A stretch of 64,000 nt of DNA. Source: Meira nashicola (lineage: Eukaryota > Basidiomycota > Exobasidiomycetes > Exobasidiales > Brachybasidiaceae). The first letter of the stretch is position 1. Each line of letters begins with the position of its first letter. The stretch lies in NCBI GenBank assembly GCA_001600355.1, contig BCJU01000003.1:1616519-1680518 (forward strand), in the 5' to 3' direction. A program made the translations under genes and the position numbers. This document shows positions 54,597-64,000 of the stretch, piece by piece. The notes below the pieces were generated by a model. That model made no database searches and had not been told where the DNA came from. It worked only from the letters and a program-made list of their open reading frames with translations.

Positions 54597-55004
54597 TGCT
54601 TCCCCGTCTATATGAAATGTATTCTCATGGTAATTAGACTAAGTATTCAAATATGAGAAATTTGATTTGAAAGCGATTCACATTTATGATGATGATAGAT
54701 CAATGCGAAGATGTTTGATGGTTCTTCGGGTGTAAGCTTATCACGCTAAGGCAGAGAGAAAAATAAACTCAAGGCACATGAATTTGCGCAGTGCTTCTTT
54801 GTAACGCCGATTGGACGCGCAAAGCTGCGCTTTACACAGACAAATTCCGTCTCAAGAGTAAATGTCTGACGCCCAACCATTATCATCCTGATGACACAGC
54901 GATCGAATCATAATACCTAATAAAGATCTGACTTATTCTATCTTCGATGTAGAGATACAAATAATATTGATTTGGCTGCAATAACTTTTACATGGTTTTT
55001 ACCT
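54597..55004. other. Intergenic region
   Basis: About 410 bases between the coiled-coil gene start and the HAT2 stop, both on the minus strand. Presumably the coiled-coil gene promoter. Nothing else recognised. Confidence 0.5.
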
Positions 55005-56276
55005 TCACTCTAGTTGATCTTCTGGCACATCACCACCATCGTCACCTAGAGCAGTTGCACTTGGCTTAAAGATTTGCAATACATTATCTTCAGCGACAGT
55101 TGCCATCGTCCATTCCTCTTGCGGTGACCAACAAATATCAGAAGGACGTGCGGTATGTCCACCATGAACGAATAACAATTCTGCAGGTCCATCTTCCACT
55201 TCATCCGGCGTCTGTTCTTCGCCAATTCGAGATAGATCCCAAATCATTACCCTACGATCAGCTGCTGCACTTGCCAAAATCGTTTCATGATGCGGTGACC
55301 ATGCTAATTGCAATACTTCATCAGTATGCGCTTCTAAGGAATGTAATTTCGATTTGGTGTTACGCATATCCCAAAGGGCAACAGTTTTGTCACTTGATCC
55401 TGTACATAGAATATACTCATTTGCCGGACTGAAAACGACCGAATTGATCTCTGCCGAATGTGCATCTTCTACTTTATTCTTTGGATTAGATGATTTTTCC
55501 CTTGTATCCCAAATTAGCATCAATCTGTCATCACCTACGCTAGCAAAGATCGAATCATGCAAATTATGCCATGCAACATCCCCCACAACGGCAGAATGTC
55601 CTCGATAGGTGGTAATGGGATCCAAGTTCAACTCCCCTTTCTTATACGATTGAATATCCCAATGGCATACCGTTTCATCTTCAGAGGATGCAAGAATGTG
55701 ACCTTGTTTCAAAGGGTTCCACGATAATCCATATCCTTCACTCTCTTGTCCGTTCAACACAATGTCCGGTTTGCATTTCCCATCTGCACTTGGCTGTAGG
55801 CTGTGTTTTGTTCGATCAAATATATATGTAGGTCCTCCAACTGTACGGGTAGCGATCAAGTCAGGATTTTGTGGACAATAGCGTGCCCTGTTCACCTCTC
55901 CCTCATGATTGATTTTTTGATTTACTGATACTCTCGGTGTGAAGCCTCCGTATGATCCAATCTCTCCCTTGTCTTCATCATACTTTGTTGTGTCTAGAGG
56001 TGCTTCTTTGCCTTCAGAAGCTGTTGTAGGTAGTTGAACATTAGCAATTTGGACGTAATTTTGATCCTGGCCTGATGTATGCGTTCCCAATAATAGTCTG
56101 TGTTGGTCATAGTTCTTTCCTGCTGGACTTTCACGATCGGGAAACCATTGAACTGTTAATGTTGGCCATTCCAGTGCATGCGTAACCACTAAATCGTACA
56201 AAAATCCAGCATTCTTTTTCCAAATCTTGTATTCTTCGTTAGTCACCTTGACGGCATTAATATCTTCTTCATTCAT
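55005..56276 (-). CDS. HAT2: Histone-binding WD40 protein, RBBP4/Hat2 type
   Basis: Single exon, 423 residues. The start is the ATG at 56276; codons upstream need a TTG start. The N-terminal helix that binds histone H4 is clear (VTNEEYKIWKKNAGFLYDLV, then THALEWPTLTVQW). A seven-blade WD40 propeller follows, with repeats ending in WD such as VCHWD, LMLIWD, VALWD and VMIWD. The acidic-loop sequence PDEVEDGPAELLFVHGGHTA before the last repeat is typical of RBBP4/7. This protein serves in HAT1, CAF-1 (as Msi1), Sin3/Rpd3 and PRC2-type complexes. Many fungi have two such proteins, so Hat2 versus Msi1 cannot be settled here. Divergent from RAD51. Confidence 0.88.
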   Translation of the reverse strand: MNEEDINAVKVTNEEYKIWKKNAGFLYDLVVTHALEWPTLTVQWFPDRESPAGKNYDQHRLLLGTHTSGQDQNYVQIANVQLPTTASEGKEAPLDTTKYDEDKGEIGSYGGFTPRVSVNQKINHEGEVNRARYCPQNPDLIATRTVGGPTYIFDRTKHSLQPSADGKCKPDIVLNGQESEGYGLSWNPLKQGHILASSEDETVCHWDIQSYKKGELNLDPITTYRGHSAVVGDVAWHNLHDSIFASVGDDRLMLIWDTREKSSNPKNKVEDAHSAEINSVVFSPANEYILCTGSSDKTVALWDMRNTKSKLHSLEAHTDEVLQLAWSPHHETILASAAADRRVMIWDLSRIGEEQTPDEVEDGPAELLFVHGGHTARPSDICWSPQEEWTMATVAEDNVLQIFKPSATALGDDGGDVPEDQLE

Positions 56277-56723
56277 CTTGAGGGTTATTTGATGTGGGAT
56301 CAAGGTTGATAGTGGAAATCACCTTTTGCAAGCTTTTAATGCGAACACTCTTCTTTGTGCTGCAAAGTGTCGTGCTACTTGAACGCGTGCACACATTCTC
56401 AAACGCGTCAATGAATCTATTCCCCCAAATTGCGATTTTTCATCGAAGTAAAGCCAGACATCAGAAATGGCGCGTGATCTGACGCCTTGCGCGTAGAGTG
56501 GCACATATGCAATGATGAAAGAACAACACTCCAAAATAATTTTAACGTGGGACGAAGTGCCAAAACCAAAATGATTTGCTGAGCAAAGAGAGAGTCGAAA
56601 GAGATCAACTAGACTGTTTGCGCGCCTATTTCGATTTTACATACCAAGCACACATCAGTGAGGTATCCATACAACCGTCACCATCATCAACAATCACGCA
56701 CGCCACCATCAATCTTTATCAAC
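56277..56723. promoter_or_regulatory. Divergent promoter HAT2 / RAD51 with two ACGCGT boxes
   Basis: About 447 bases between the starts. ACGCGT occurs at 56383-56388 and 56403-56408, 20 bases apart, or two helical turns. Both are MBF-type sites. RAD51 is a known G1/S gene in other fungi, and the boxes could serve both directions. Confidence 0.55.
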
Positions 56724-57811
56724 ATGTCTCAAGCAGTCGGTGCATCACAGGAGGCAGAGGATGATTTGTCTTCCACTGGACCATTGGCAATCTACAAGCT
56801 CGAGGTAAGTGGCATGAATATATGCGCCAATAGAAAGGGATAACTGACTTCTTTTATTGCATTTGATTATAGGAACAAGGCGTTTCACATGGTGATTGCA
56901 AGAAGCTAGCTGACGCTGGATATTACACCGTCGAAAGTCTAGCCTTCACACCAAAAAAGATGCTCTTAAGTATCAATGGTCTTTCAGCCGCCAAGGTGGA
57001 TAAATGCATGGCAGAAGCACTTAAGCTCGTTCCCATGGGCTTCACCACGGCAGCTGAATTCCACAATCGTAGAAAAGACGTCGTTACGATCTCTACAGGA
57101 AGCAGCAATCTTGACAATCTGCTCGGTGGCGGTATGGAAACCGGCAGTATTACAGAATTGTATGGAGAATTCCGTACCGGTAAAAGTCAATTGTGTCACA
57201 ATTTAGCAGTTGCATGCCAAATGCCGATCGATCTTGGCGGTGGTGAAGGCAAATGCTTATTCATCGATACTGAAGGAACATTCCGTCCTGAAAGATTGAT
57301 CGCCATCGCAGAGCGATACGGTCTAGATGGAGAAGAGGTTTTAGACAATGTCGCCTACGCAAGAGCATATAATTCTGAACATCAACAATCCCTCCTCATT
57401 CAAGCCGCCGGAATGATGTCGGAAGCCCGCTTCAGTCTCTTAATCGTTGATTCATTAACCAATTTGTTCCGAACAGATTTCAGCGGTCGTGGTGAATTGA
57501 ATGCTCGTCAGATCGCTTTGGCCAAATATATGCGCGGTTTACAACGATTAGCCGATGAATTTGGCGTAGCGGTGATTGTCACTAATCAAGTTGTGGCAAA
57601 AGTGGATGCGATGAGCTTCGGAGGCGATAAAACTCCAATTGGTGGTAATATTGTAGCACATGCCTCGACGACTCGTCTCGCTTTACGTAAAGGTCGTGCT
57701 ACTACGCGTATCATGAAGATCGTTGATTCGCCATGTCTTCCTGAATCTGAAGCGGTATTTGAAATCTGTGCAGATGGTATTAAGGATCCCGAACTTGATG
57801 CAGGCAAATGA
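56724..57811 (+). CDS. RAD51: RecA-family recombinase Rad51
   Basis: Two exons, 56724-56804 and 56873-57811, giving 339 residues. Rad51 forms filaments on single-stranded DNA and performs strand exchange in homologous recombination. The N-terminal helix-hairpin domain is at about 20-90 ([18 protein letters not shown]). The ATPase core has Walker A GEFRTGKS (125-132, K131), and Walker B LLIVD (216-220). The FxxA-binding and polymerisation surfaces appear conserved. The L2 DNA-binding loop ([19 protein letters not shown], about 268-286) looks about two residues shorter than in yeast and human Rad51. The 68-nt intron follows codon 27. The end ([20 protein letters not shown]) is complete. Confidence 0.97.
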
Positions 57812-57955
57812 AGTGATTCAAAAACTTTCCCCTTTGTACCATTAGTAGATAGTCTATTTCAATCCCGATTCCGATAAAATATTTTCGATTGAATGACTGC
57901 GGTATAGTATATATAAATATTCAATCAAGACTAAATACACACTAGAAAGGGTATT

Positions 57956-60907
57956 TCATGACACCTCTGTAGGTGTTCCTGGTTTAGATGGCGTACCTTC
58001 AGCAGGTTTCATCTCATTTAAAGCAGGTTTATGTTGCCCCTGATTCCCTCCACGACGTTCGCTAGCTTGCTGTTCCAAAGTTCTTCCCGCTTCGTCAAAA
58101 GGTCGTTCATAAATACCATCCTTCTTACCTACATCTTGAATATCTTTTGTTCGTACATCTTCCGACAGGCTATGTGTTCGTGTTCTGCGTCGATTTATAT
58201 CCTTTTCATTTCCGGTTCCATTCAAAGCTGTCGATCGCAATAAAGTAGGCGATAGAGGTTGTGTTGCAGGAGAAAATGCTTTCAAATCGCTGCTAGAACG
58301 ATTCCTTTTATCACGGAAAGATTCGCCTGCCGTGCTTCCCGAACGGCTACGGGAGTGTTTGGGCGATCTAGGTGATTTAGGACCGTCCCCGCCTTGACTG
58401 AAGAGGCGAGCTGGATTGATCATACTAAAGATTGCTTCATAATCACCTTCTTCCTCTTCCTCTTCTTCTTCTTCCTCCTCTTCGTCTGCTTCTTGTGCTT
58501 GCCGTACTATTCCTTCTTTTCCGGAATTACTCGGTTCCACAAGAGTTGCACTGCTATCAGATGTACTTCCAGTGCGTGCTCTTGCTTTTGAAGGTTTATG
58601 AGCGCTCCAACCAAATAATCTTTCATCTGCCCATGATAGTGGATGCGATAAATAATTACTGCTACTTGAATCTGATGAAGCAGTCTTTTCCTTCCAAATA
58701 AAGCTGCCTTCTCTACCAGGTGTTCCAGGCGCTGGTGGAGCGCTTGAACTTGGCCTTTGTGAGAATAATCTCTTTTCTTCAAAATCGGAAAAAGTTTGTG
58801 GTCCTAATTCTTCGATCACTTGATGAAGATCAGCTGCAATACGAACCCGAGTTTCTTGTAACTCTTTGATAACTTTGTAATTTCCTGGCATTAAGCTAAC
58901 AAAGAGAGGGGGTAAACTCTTGTAAATATCCAAGCCAACTTCAGAGAATTTTACTGTAGAGTAAGCCAATATTGGCATAGCTGTCATTGTGTAAACAGGC
59001 ATGAATAATTGATGACGGGTACGAAGACCGTATTTGTGAGCTAGATAAGTTGCTACTCCTGCATAGAAAGCATATAAAACAGGCGTAATTCCTAAGGAGA
59101 CCAATACCTTCCAGGTGGCTACAACATCCCTTCCAGCCACTTTGACCTGAGAAGCAAGTAAGGCTTCTTTTGCCTTTTTACGACTGATAATTTTGGCCAA
59201 TAAAATGATTGGAGAATTTAGAACAACGCCAGGTAAAGCCATTCCACCCCATAAACCAAGCAAAAATAGCCTATAACCGAGTAAGCCGAGACTTCTCCAT
59301 CCTGCTCTTGTGGCTCTCTCTACTTGATGATCTCGCAATCCGGCATAAGTGAGCATCTTGTTATAATGCAAAATATCTTCTTTGAGTTTTTGAACCCTTG
59401 GCTCATCCTTGTGTTTTGAGTATCCGATAATGAATTGCCTGTTGAGGTGCACAACTTGACTTAAAGTAGGATGAGCTCCCGTCGGAGTGTACAACCTTCT
59501 ACCGGCTTGAATAAACATCAAAGTTTCATAATCAGGTGCTCTGACAGTTACACTCTTCAATCCATCATATAAAATATCCATCATCTTTCCGACCGCTTCA
59601 CGTTTTCCTTCTCCGCCTTTTTCGAAAAGCCCAACCAATTCCCGTGGCACTTCTAGAGGCGAACCGAATTCAACGACAGCGCGAGAACGGAATTTGTGTG
59701 GATGAAAGTAAGATAGACCAACAGGAACGATTTTAACCTGCAAACCGGGATTACTTGCCATTGCACCTAACGCCATAATCACCACTCCAGCTTTCAAAGG
59801 AAGCAAATCTGTTCTGTCATGACTACCGCCTTCGGGGAAAATACCCAAGCTTCCTCCTCGTGCCAAACTCTCATAAACGGTCGAGTACATTTGTGTTTGG
59901 TCGACGTACGGCAAACATTGATACATGCAACCTTTCTTTCCTTTCTCTTTTCCGCCTTCTTTTACATCAAGTGGCCCTTCCGGTAAATTACCCTTCAATG
60001 CTTCAATTGCTCGTGAATCTTTAAATTCTTTTTTGATCTTCACTTCCGTGTCAGAAATGATTTCAACCACTTCGGCTGATGCAAATCCTGTAGCTTTTGG
60101 AAGTACAATTTGACCTTTCACTACTAATTCTTTGGTAAATAGAGAGTTGTGACCTTGTAAAAGGAGTGGATCGCCAGAAGGATGAAGAGTAATCGTTCCT
60201 GATCCCTTCTTTGCGCTATCAGCAGCACGTACGACGGGAATGCTTTGCATCAATCTTGCTGCAGCTCCAATAAAAGGTCTATTGAGACTTTTTTGAGCAG
60301 TCAAAAATGCAACTCTTCGACCGGATCCTCTCCGAACCTCTGAAGCCAATAAGAGAGGATCGAGGAATTGATTGTGATGTGGTGCCCCTACAAAGATCAC
60401 CGGTCCGTCATTAGGAGGTGGAATACGCCATGCACCACGAGGTTGAATAGATCGAAAGAAGATGTTGATGATCATTCGCCAGAACAATAAGGCGATATCG
60501 AATGCCACATTTGTGGGCAAAACTCCTTGTGTAGCCATGGCTCTACAAATGGCACGGGCTACTATGATAGGCGTCAATTTGATGGCAGGGAATGGTAAGC
60601 CGATCAAGAATCTCTGTAGATCACGAATTGTTTCTTTTAATTTTGGAGAATCGGAAGATTTGATTGCCCAAGCTTTTTTTGAATGAACACTTGTTCCTGT
60701 CGAATTTGGAGCGTTTGCAAGCGTGGCTATTGCATCAAGTGTTTTCGCAGGTTGAAGAGGTTTATCCGGTTGAGAAGATCTTGGTGGGATTGCAGTCTGA
60801 GATTCTTCTTGCTTTTCTGGATTTGTTTGTAAGGGCGTAGGAAGTGGTGGATCAGTTATGGCAGGTGTGGGTGCTTTGCGAGGCGTCCTTGATTGAGAAG
60901 GTGGCAT
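57956..60907 (-). CDS. GPT2: Glycerol-3-phosphate acyltransferase (Sct1/Gpt2)
   Basis: Single exon, 983 residues. The enzyme adds a fatty acid to glycerol-3-phosphate (or dihydroxyacetone phosphate), the first step of phospholipid and triacylglycerol synthesis in the ER and lipid droplets. The acyltransferase motifs are intact: block I GAPHHNQFLDP with H178 and D183, GRRVAFLTAQKSL, IPVVR, block III FPEGGSHDR (357-365), and block IV VKIVPVGLSYF. Three or more transmembrane segments lie at about 530-665 (LGLLGYRLFLLGLWGGMALP and following). The tail from about 720 is disordered, Ser-rich, with a run of about eleven Glu near residue 815 and several SP/TP sites, suggesting regulation by phosphorylation as in yeast Sct1. 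Convergent with RAD51. Confidence 0.92.
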   Translation of the reverse strand: MPPSQSRTPRKAPTPAITDPPLPTPLQTNPEKQEESQTAIPPRSSQPDKPLQPAKTLDAIATLANAPNSTGTSVHSKKAWAIKSSDSPKLKETIRDLQRFLIGLPFPAIKLTPIIVARAICRAMATQGVLPTNVAFDIALLFWRMIINIFFRSIQPRGAWRIPPPNDGPVIFVGAPHHNQFLDPLLLASEVRRGSGRRVAFLTAQKSLNRPFIGAAARLMQSIPVVRAADSAKKGSGTITLHPSGDPLLLQGHNSLFTKELVVKGQIVLPKATGFASAEVVEIISDTEVKIKKEFKDSRAIEALKGNLPEGPLDVKEGGKEKGKKGCMYQCLPYVDQTQMYSTVYESLARGGSLGIFPEGGSHDRTDLLPLKAGVVIMALGAMASNPGLQVKIVPVGLSYFHPHKFRSRAVVEFGSPLEVPRELVGLFEKGGEGKREAVGKMMDILYDGLKSVTVRAPDYETLMFIQAGRRLYTPTGAHPTLSQVVHLNRQFIIGYSKHKDEPRVQKLKEDILHYNKMLTYAGLRDHQVERATRAGWRSLGLLGYRLFLLGLWGGMALPGVVLNSPIILLAKIISRKKAKEALLASQVKVAGRDVVATWKVLVSLGITPVLYAFYAGVATYLAHKYGLRTRHQLFMPVYTMTAMPILAYSTVKFSEVGLDIYKSLPPLFVSLMPGNYKVIKELQETRVRIAADLHQVIEELGPQTFSDFEEKRLFSQRPSSSAPPAPGTPGREGSFIWKEKTASSDSSSSNYLSHPLSWADERLFGWSAHKPSKARARTGSTSDSSATLVEPSNSGKEGIVRQAQEADEEEEEEEEEEEEGDYEAIFSMINPARLFSQGGDGPKSPRSPKHSRSRSGSTAGESFRDKRNRSSSDLKAFSPATQPLSPTLLRSTALNGTGNEKDINRRRTRTHSLSEDVRTKDIQDVGKKDGIYERPFDEAGRTLEQQASERRGGNQGQHKPALNEMKPAEGTPSKPGTPTEVS

Positions 60908-61457
60908 TTATGTTACAATCAATTAAGACAACAAGCTACAAATCCACACTGCAATAAACGTATCCACTTTGTTGATTTAGGAAATACTGTTCAACTTGCT
61001 CAGATAGTGATCGTTTGTAGTAAGCTTTAAAGAGAGGATAAAAACTTACGGGGAGGATTTTAACAGAGTTACAGTGAGCGAGACTATGTACATTTTGACT
61101 GTTGCATCGCCTTGGGGTAGAAGATGAGCCTGTGCCACGTACTTACCCCAAAAGACATAATAGACTACGTATGTACATGCTTTGCGTAACACGTTCGATA
61201 GTAAATTTCATAAAAATATTTCTGGCGCCGGGCAAGAAGCATACGACACACAGACAATATACAAAGTTTAAATTATTCAGAATAGATAAATCTTCTCATC
61301 TATCAAACAATTTATCCGATGAACTTCCAGTACAAACATCATGGCAAAGAACAATATATTACCAATTCAAGACAAAATGAGGCATCAAAAGTTAGATTAA
61401 TTAGATTTAGATTCCATATAGCGGGATATTAGCTTGCTCCTCGTTAAGGTAGCGACC
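60908..61457. other. Intergenic region GPT2 / SET
   Basis: About 550 bases upstream of GPT2 and downstream of the SET/NAP gene, both on the minus strand. Short open frames look random. Nothing else recognised. Confidence 0.5.
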
Positions 61458-62246
61458 TTAGTTTTTAGTCTTCTTGGCTGGTGGTTGATCATCTTCATCT
61501 TCCAAATCGATTTCCTTGTCATCATCATCATCATCCTCTTCATCGTATTCGTCATCGAATTCTTCATCTTCGTCATCGTACAAATCATCAAGGTCGATAG
61601 CATCTCCTGTGTAGTATTCCAAAGCACGGGGATATAGATCGTTGATGAGTCTGTCACCGATGTGGGATACAGGCTCGGTTGTAGCTTCGAAGAAGGTAGA
61701 GAAGAAACTTCCAGGAGCGAGCAAAGATGCTTCATCTTCTTCGGCATCTCCGTTTAATTGTTCGACATTAATCTTGGAAGGGTTCTTCTTGATCAAGTTC
61801 TTTTCGTCACTCTTCCAATGGATTTCTGTCTTTGTTGTCTCTGAAGTTTCAGCAAAGTCGTAATCATCAGATCCAAGAGGTTCGGCATCTTTTGAAGGAA
61901 CAAATTTCTTTGATAACGTCTTGTCCGAGAAATATTCGTTGTCATTGAAGTCGAAGTGGATGGTAACTGAACGTGGATCAGCTGAATCCCGATCGACGCG
62001 AATTGCCTTCAAGCTGCTCAAAGCTTCACGATCTTCGTCATCAATGAAAACAGCAAGTCCTTGAGAGTTCATCAAAGTTTTGTACCAGAACTTTTCGACG
62101 CTGCTAATGATTTGATCACGTTCATCGAAAAGAGGTTGTTGCTTTTCAATAGAGTATTTGATAATTTCAGCTTGAACAGATTCGACTTTTTTCTCGTGTT
62201 TGTCAAGCTTATCTTGAACGGCGGCATCAAATTCAAAGGCTTCCAT
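61458..62246 (-). CDS. NAP-family histone chaperone, SET type
   Basis: Single exon, 262 residues. NAP/SET proteins are acidic dimeric chaperones that carry histones; SET also inhibits PP2A and Vps75 works with the Rtt109 acetylase. The dimer helix is at about 12-45 (LDKHEKKVESVQAEIIKYSI). The earmuff domain follows: QPLFDERDQIISSVEKFWYK, VTIHFDFNDNEYFSDKTL, KTEIHWKSDEKNLIKKNP, SFFSTFFEA and LINDLYPRALEYYTGD. The tail, about 222-255, is nearly all Asp/Glu, then QPPAKKTKN. Length and lack of the NAP1 N-terminal extension favour SET over NAP1. ACGCGT boxes lie 96 and 221 bases upstream. Confidence 0.9.
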   Translation of the reverse strand: MEAFEFDAAVQDKLDKHEKKVESVQAEIIKYSIEKQQPLFDERDQIISSVEKFWYKTLMNSQGLAVFIDDEDREALSSLKAIRVDRDSADPRSVTIHFDFNDNEYFSDKTLSKKFVPSKDAEPLGSDDYDFAETSETTKTEIHWKSDEKNLIKKNPSKINVEQLNGDAEEDEASLLAPGSFFSTFFEATTEPVSHIGDRLINDLYPRALEYYTGDAIDLDDLYDDEDEEFDDEYDEEDDDDDDKEIDLEDEDDQPPAKKTKN

Positions 62247-62811
62247 TTTGGCGAGTATAAGTTACTAATCGAATAGAAACTGGTATGGTCGTAAGTATAC
62301 TTGCATATACAATCTTCCATCCATCCACAAGGAAACGTTCAACGCGTCCGTGCAAAGGTTCTAAATTTTTAAAAAATTCTTAGAATCACGTGCTAGGTAG
62401 GAAATCTGTGTTGCCTTGAAGAATGCTTATTTAAGCAGCAATATCTATTTACAAAGTCGCAACCAGACGCGTGTGGCGTATCGGCGTATGCAACACACAG
62501 AAGGAGTAGTCTACAGGCTTAATTAATTAAGTTGGTCAAGTCAAGTCGCATTTAGTGAATTAAAGTTGCATTGTATCGATGAATCTTTGACAAGAATGAG
62601 TAAGTGAATATCGTTATCGACCGTCATTTCTTGTCTTTCCGATTCCTCAAATTAGCTCTCCCGCCTTGCACGTCACAATAAACGTGTTGGCTTGATATCA
62701 TTCTGCCCATCATTCATCGAATCGGAAGACAAATAAGTAAAAATGTTTATCCGACCTCCTCGGTGATCACGTATAGTCGGCATACATCTAGAGCTTTGCT
62801 TTGCTTTGAAG
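62247..62811. promoter_or_regulatory. Upstream region of SET and of the edge gene
   Basis: ACGCGT occurs at 62342-62347 and 62467-62472, CACGTG near 62391, and a 14-base palindrome CTTAATTAATTAAG at 62518-62531. The right end may be the first intron of the edge gene (62600-62811, GTAAGT..TTTGAAG). Confidence 0.5.
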
Positions 62812-64000
62812 ATGTTTCGTCGGCTAAATCTATCTACATTCGTCAAGCACATCAATCTGCAGCAGAATCTGCTCGTGTACAAATAGAAGATGGACAAGCA
62901 AGAAAGTTGCCTCCTTCAAAGTCGAATTGGTCTTGGCGACAAGTACAACGCACAAAACAATCAACATATAACTCATCCGAGAGAAGACCACCTGCCCCAT
63001 CTGCAGGTGATTCCTATACACTTCCCACATCTCAACAAGCCTCTTCTTCTCGGAATCCATTTGGAAGGACGGCCGTATTTGAAGCAGATGAGAACAGTCT
63101 TGGATCTTATACCGACATTGATAGGTACCAAAGTGATCCGCAACCGCTCAATTACCATGAAGATGAAGAAGTGGATCGAGAGAGTTTTTCTTTAGCAAAA
63201 GATTGGCAAGATGAACAAATGCGGCTCTCCACTTCGCGAAACGATCATGATGCGGGATTAGAGGATCTTCCAGAAATTAAACATTTTTCTACTTCTTCGG
63301 CAGATAAGGGTAAAGCTAAAGAGGCGAAAAGCCGGAGATCGGCAAAAATAAAAGAGATAGGGGAAGGCGAGCCATTGTTTGGTCGAGGTCAGCAGAGGAG
63401 GCTGGCTAGCAAAACAGTTCTGAATGGAGGTATGACTCAACAAGACAAATTAGATCGAAAGAATCATATAGAGTCAATTGCACTGCGTGACGGTGTCTTG
63501 TCAGCTCAGGCCGAAACGAAAGCATTAAAAAAGTTCGATGCTCAAAGGAGACAAAGACGAAAAACACATTTATTGTCGTTACAACCTTACATAGAACGGA
63601 ACATGCGCTTGATCGATTTAGAAGCGGAAGAAGAACGAAAGACGGTTGAATTGCAACGTACTTGGTCCGATGCAAGACTAAAGTTAGAAGGTGTCATGAT
63701 ACAGGGATTAGAAGGATATTGGTTACAAGCAAGTGCGAGTGCAGGTTTAGAAGATGAACTCATAGGATTATCAAAAACAAATTCAGCTCCATCTCAGCGT
63801 ACGGCAATATTTCATCGGCCAGGAAAAGCAAAATTGGGATGGACGAAAATACAAAAAGGTGATCAATTGTCCCTTCGTGCAGAGAGATCATTGAAGCAGA
63901 AGACTTTGAAGAATGACGGTCAAGAGGTGCAATCAAACGAGGAGGTTGTCATTGGCACTGTCCGAAGTATGTCCGAGTTTGAGCTACGAATTGTATTTCG
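62596..64000 (+). CDS. Probable HCS1/SMUBP2-like helicase, N-terminal part
   Basis: An open frame runs from 62682 to the window edge with no stop, about 400 codons, but with no ATG at its start. The best model starts at ATG 62596, splices after ATG-A (GTAAGT at 62600) to 62812 and reads M-N-VSSAKSIYIRQAHQSA. The first 200 residues are disordered and Ser/Gln/Arg-rich. Then come YIERNMRLIDLEAEEERKTV, then GLEGYWLQASASAG, LIGLSKTN, IQKGDQLSLRAE and IGTVRSMSEFELRIVF, which resemble the accessory region before the helicase core of Hcs1/IGHMBP2. The core itself lies outside the window. The start model and the family call are both tentative. Confidence 0.5.

Noticed and set aside
62518..62531. 14-base palindrome CTTAATTAATTAAG
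   Set aside because: AT-rich palindromes of this size are expected by chance in such DNA; no second copy with context was found.

Overview
This is a gene-dense stretch of a fungal nuclear genome, AT-leaning (G+C near 40% by eye). Genes sit on both strands, introns are few and short (mostly 60-90 nt, GT..AG), and protein-rich divergent promoters of 300-500 bp are common. The gene content (Mis12-complex, COG, V-ATPase, Rad51, hybrid histidine kinase, Mkk1-type MAPKK, Yos9 with HDEL) and two dispersed 118-nt 5S rRNA genes of basidiomycete type point to Basidiomycota, possibly Ustilaginomycotina. I cannot name the species. No tRNA, CRISPR, virus or intact transposon was seen.

Layout. 0-9.5 kb: RPL29, XAP5/FAM50, PEX2, a bromodomain-like protein, NNF1 copy 1 and RanBP1. 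9.7-22 kb: POL12, a large PH-domain protein and a C2H2 zinc-finger factor. 22.7-31 kb: RPL22, MKK1, V-ATPase subunit f, YOS9, a MAPEG protein and RPL10. 31.7-37.4 kb: two identical 5S rRNA genes in opposite orientation, flanking an unknown 484-aa protein and COG5. 38.3-48.4 kb: a 1640-aa hybrid histidine kinase, THP3, ARL8 and dihydroorotase (URA4). 48.5-49.5 kb: NNF1 copy 2, a dispersed duplicate of copy 1. 49.7-52.8 kb: two neighbouring secreted precursors full of Lys-Arg sites. 53.2-64 kb: a coiled-coil protein, HAT2/RBBP4, RAD51, a GPT2/SCT1 acyltransferase, a SET/NAP histone chaperone and the 5' part of a probable HCS1/SMUBP2-like helicase that runs off the window.

Working together. Several genes belong to the chromosome cycle: POL12 (replication priming), NNF1 (kinetochore), HAT2 and SET/NAP (chromatin), RAD51 (recombination). 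Their promoters carry ACGCGT boxes, often in pairs, which suggests shared G1/S control by an MBF-type factor. Most other genes are unrelated housekeeping functions.

Most unusual content. The pair of secreted precursors at 49.75-52.77 kb is the best candidate for something undescribed. The larger one alternates short acidic spacers ending in KR with long cationic, Gly/Ala-rich, hydrophobic segments, like a Kex2-processed multi-peptide precursor. Also notable are the NNF1 duplication with patchy divergence, and the 5S units whose homology extends well beyond the rRNA.
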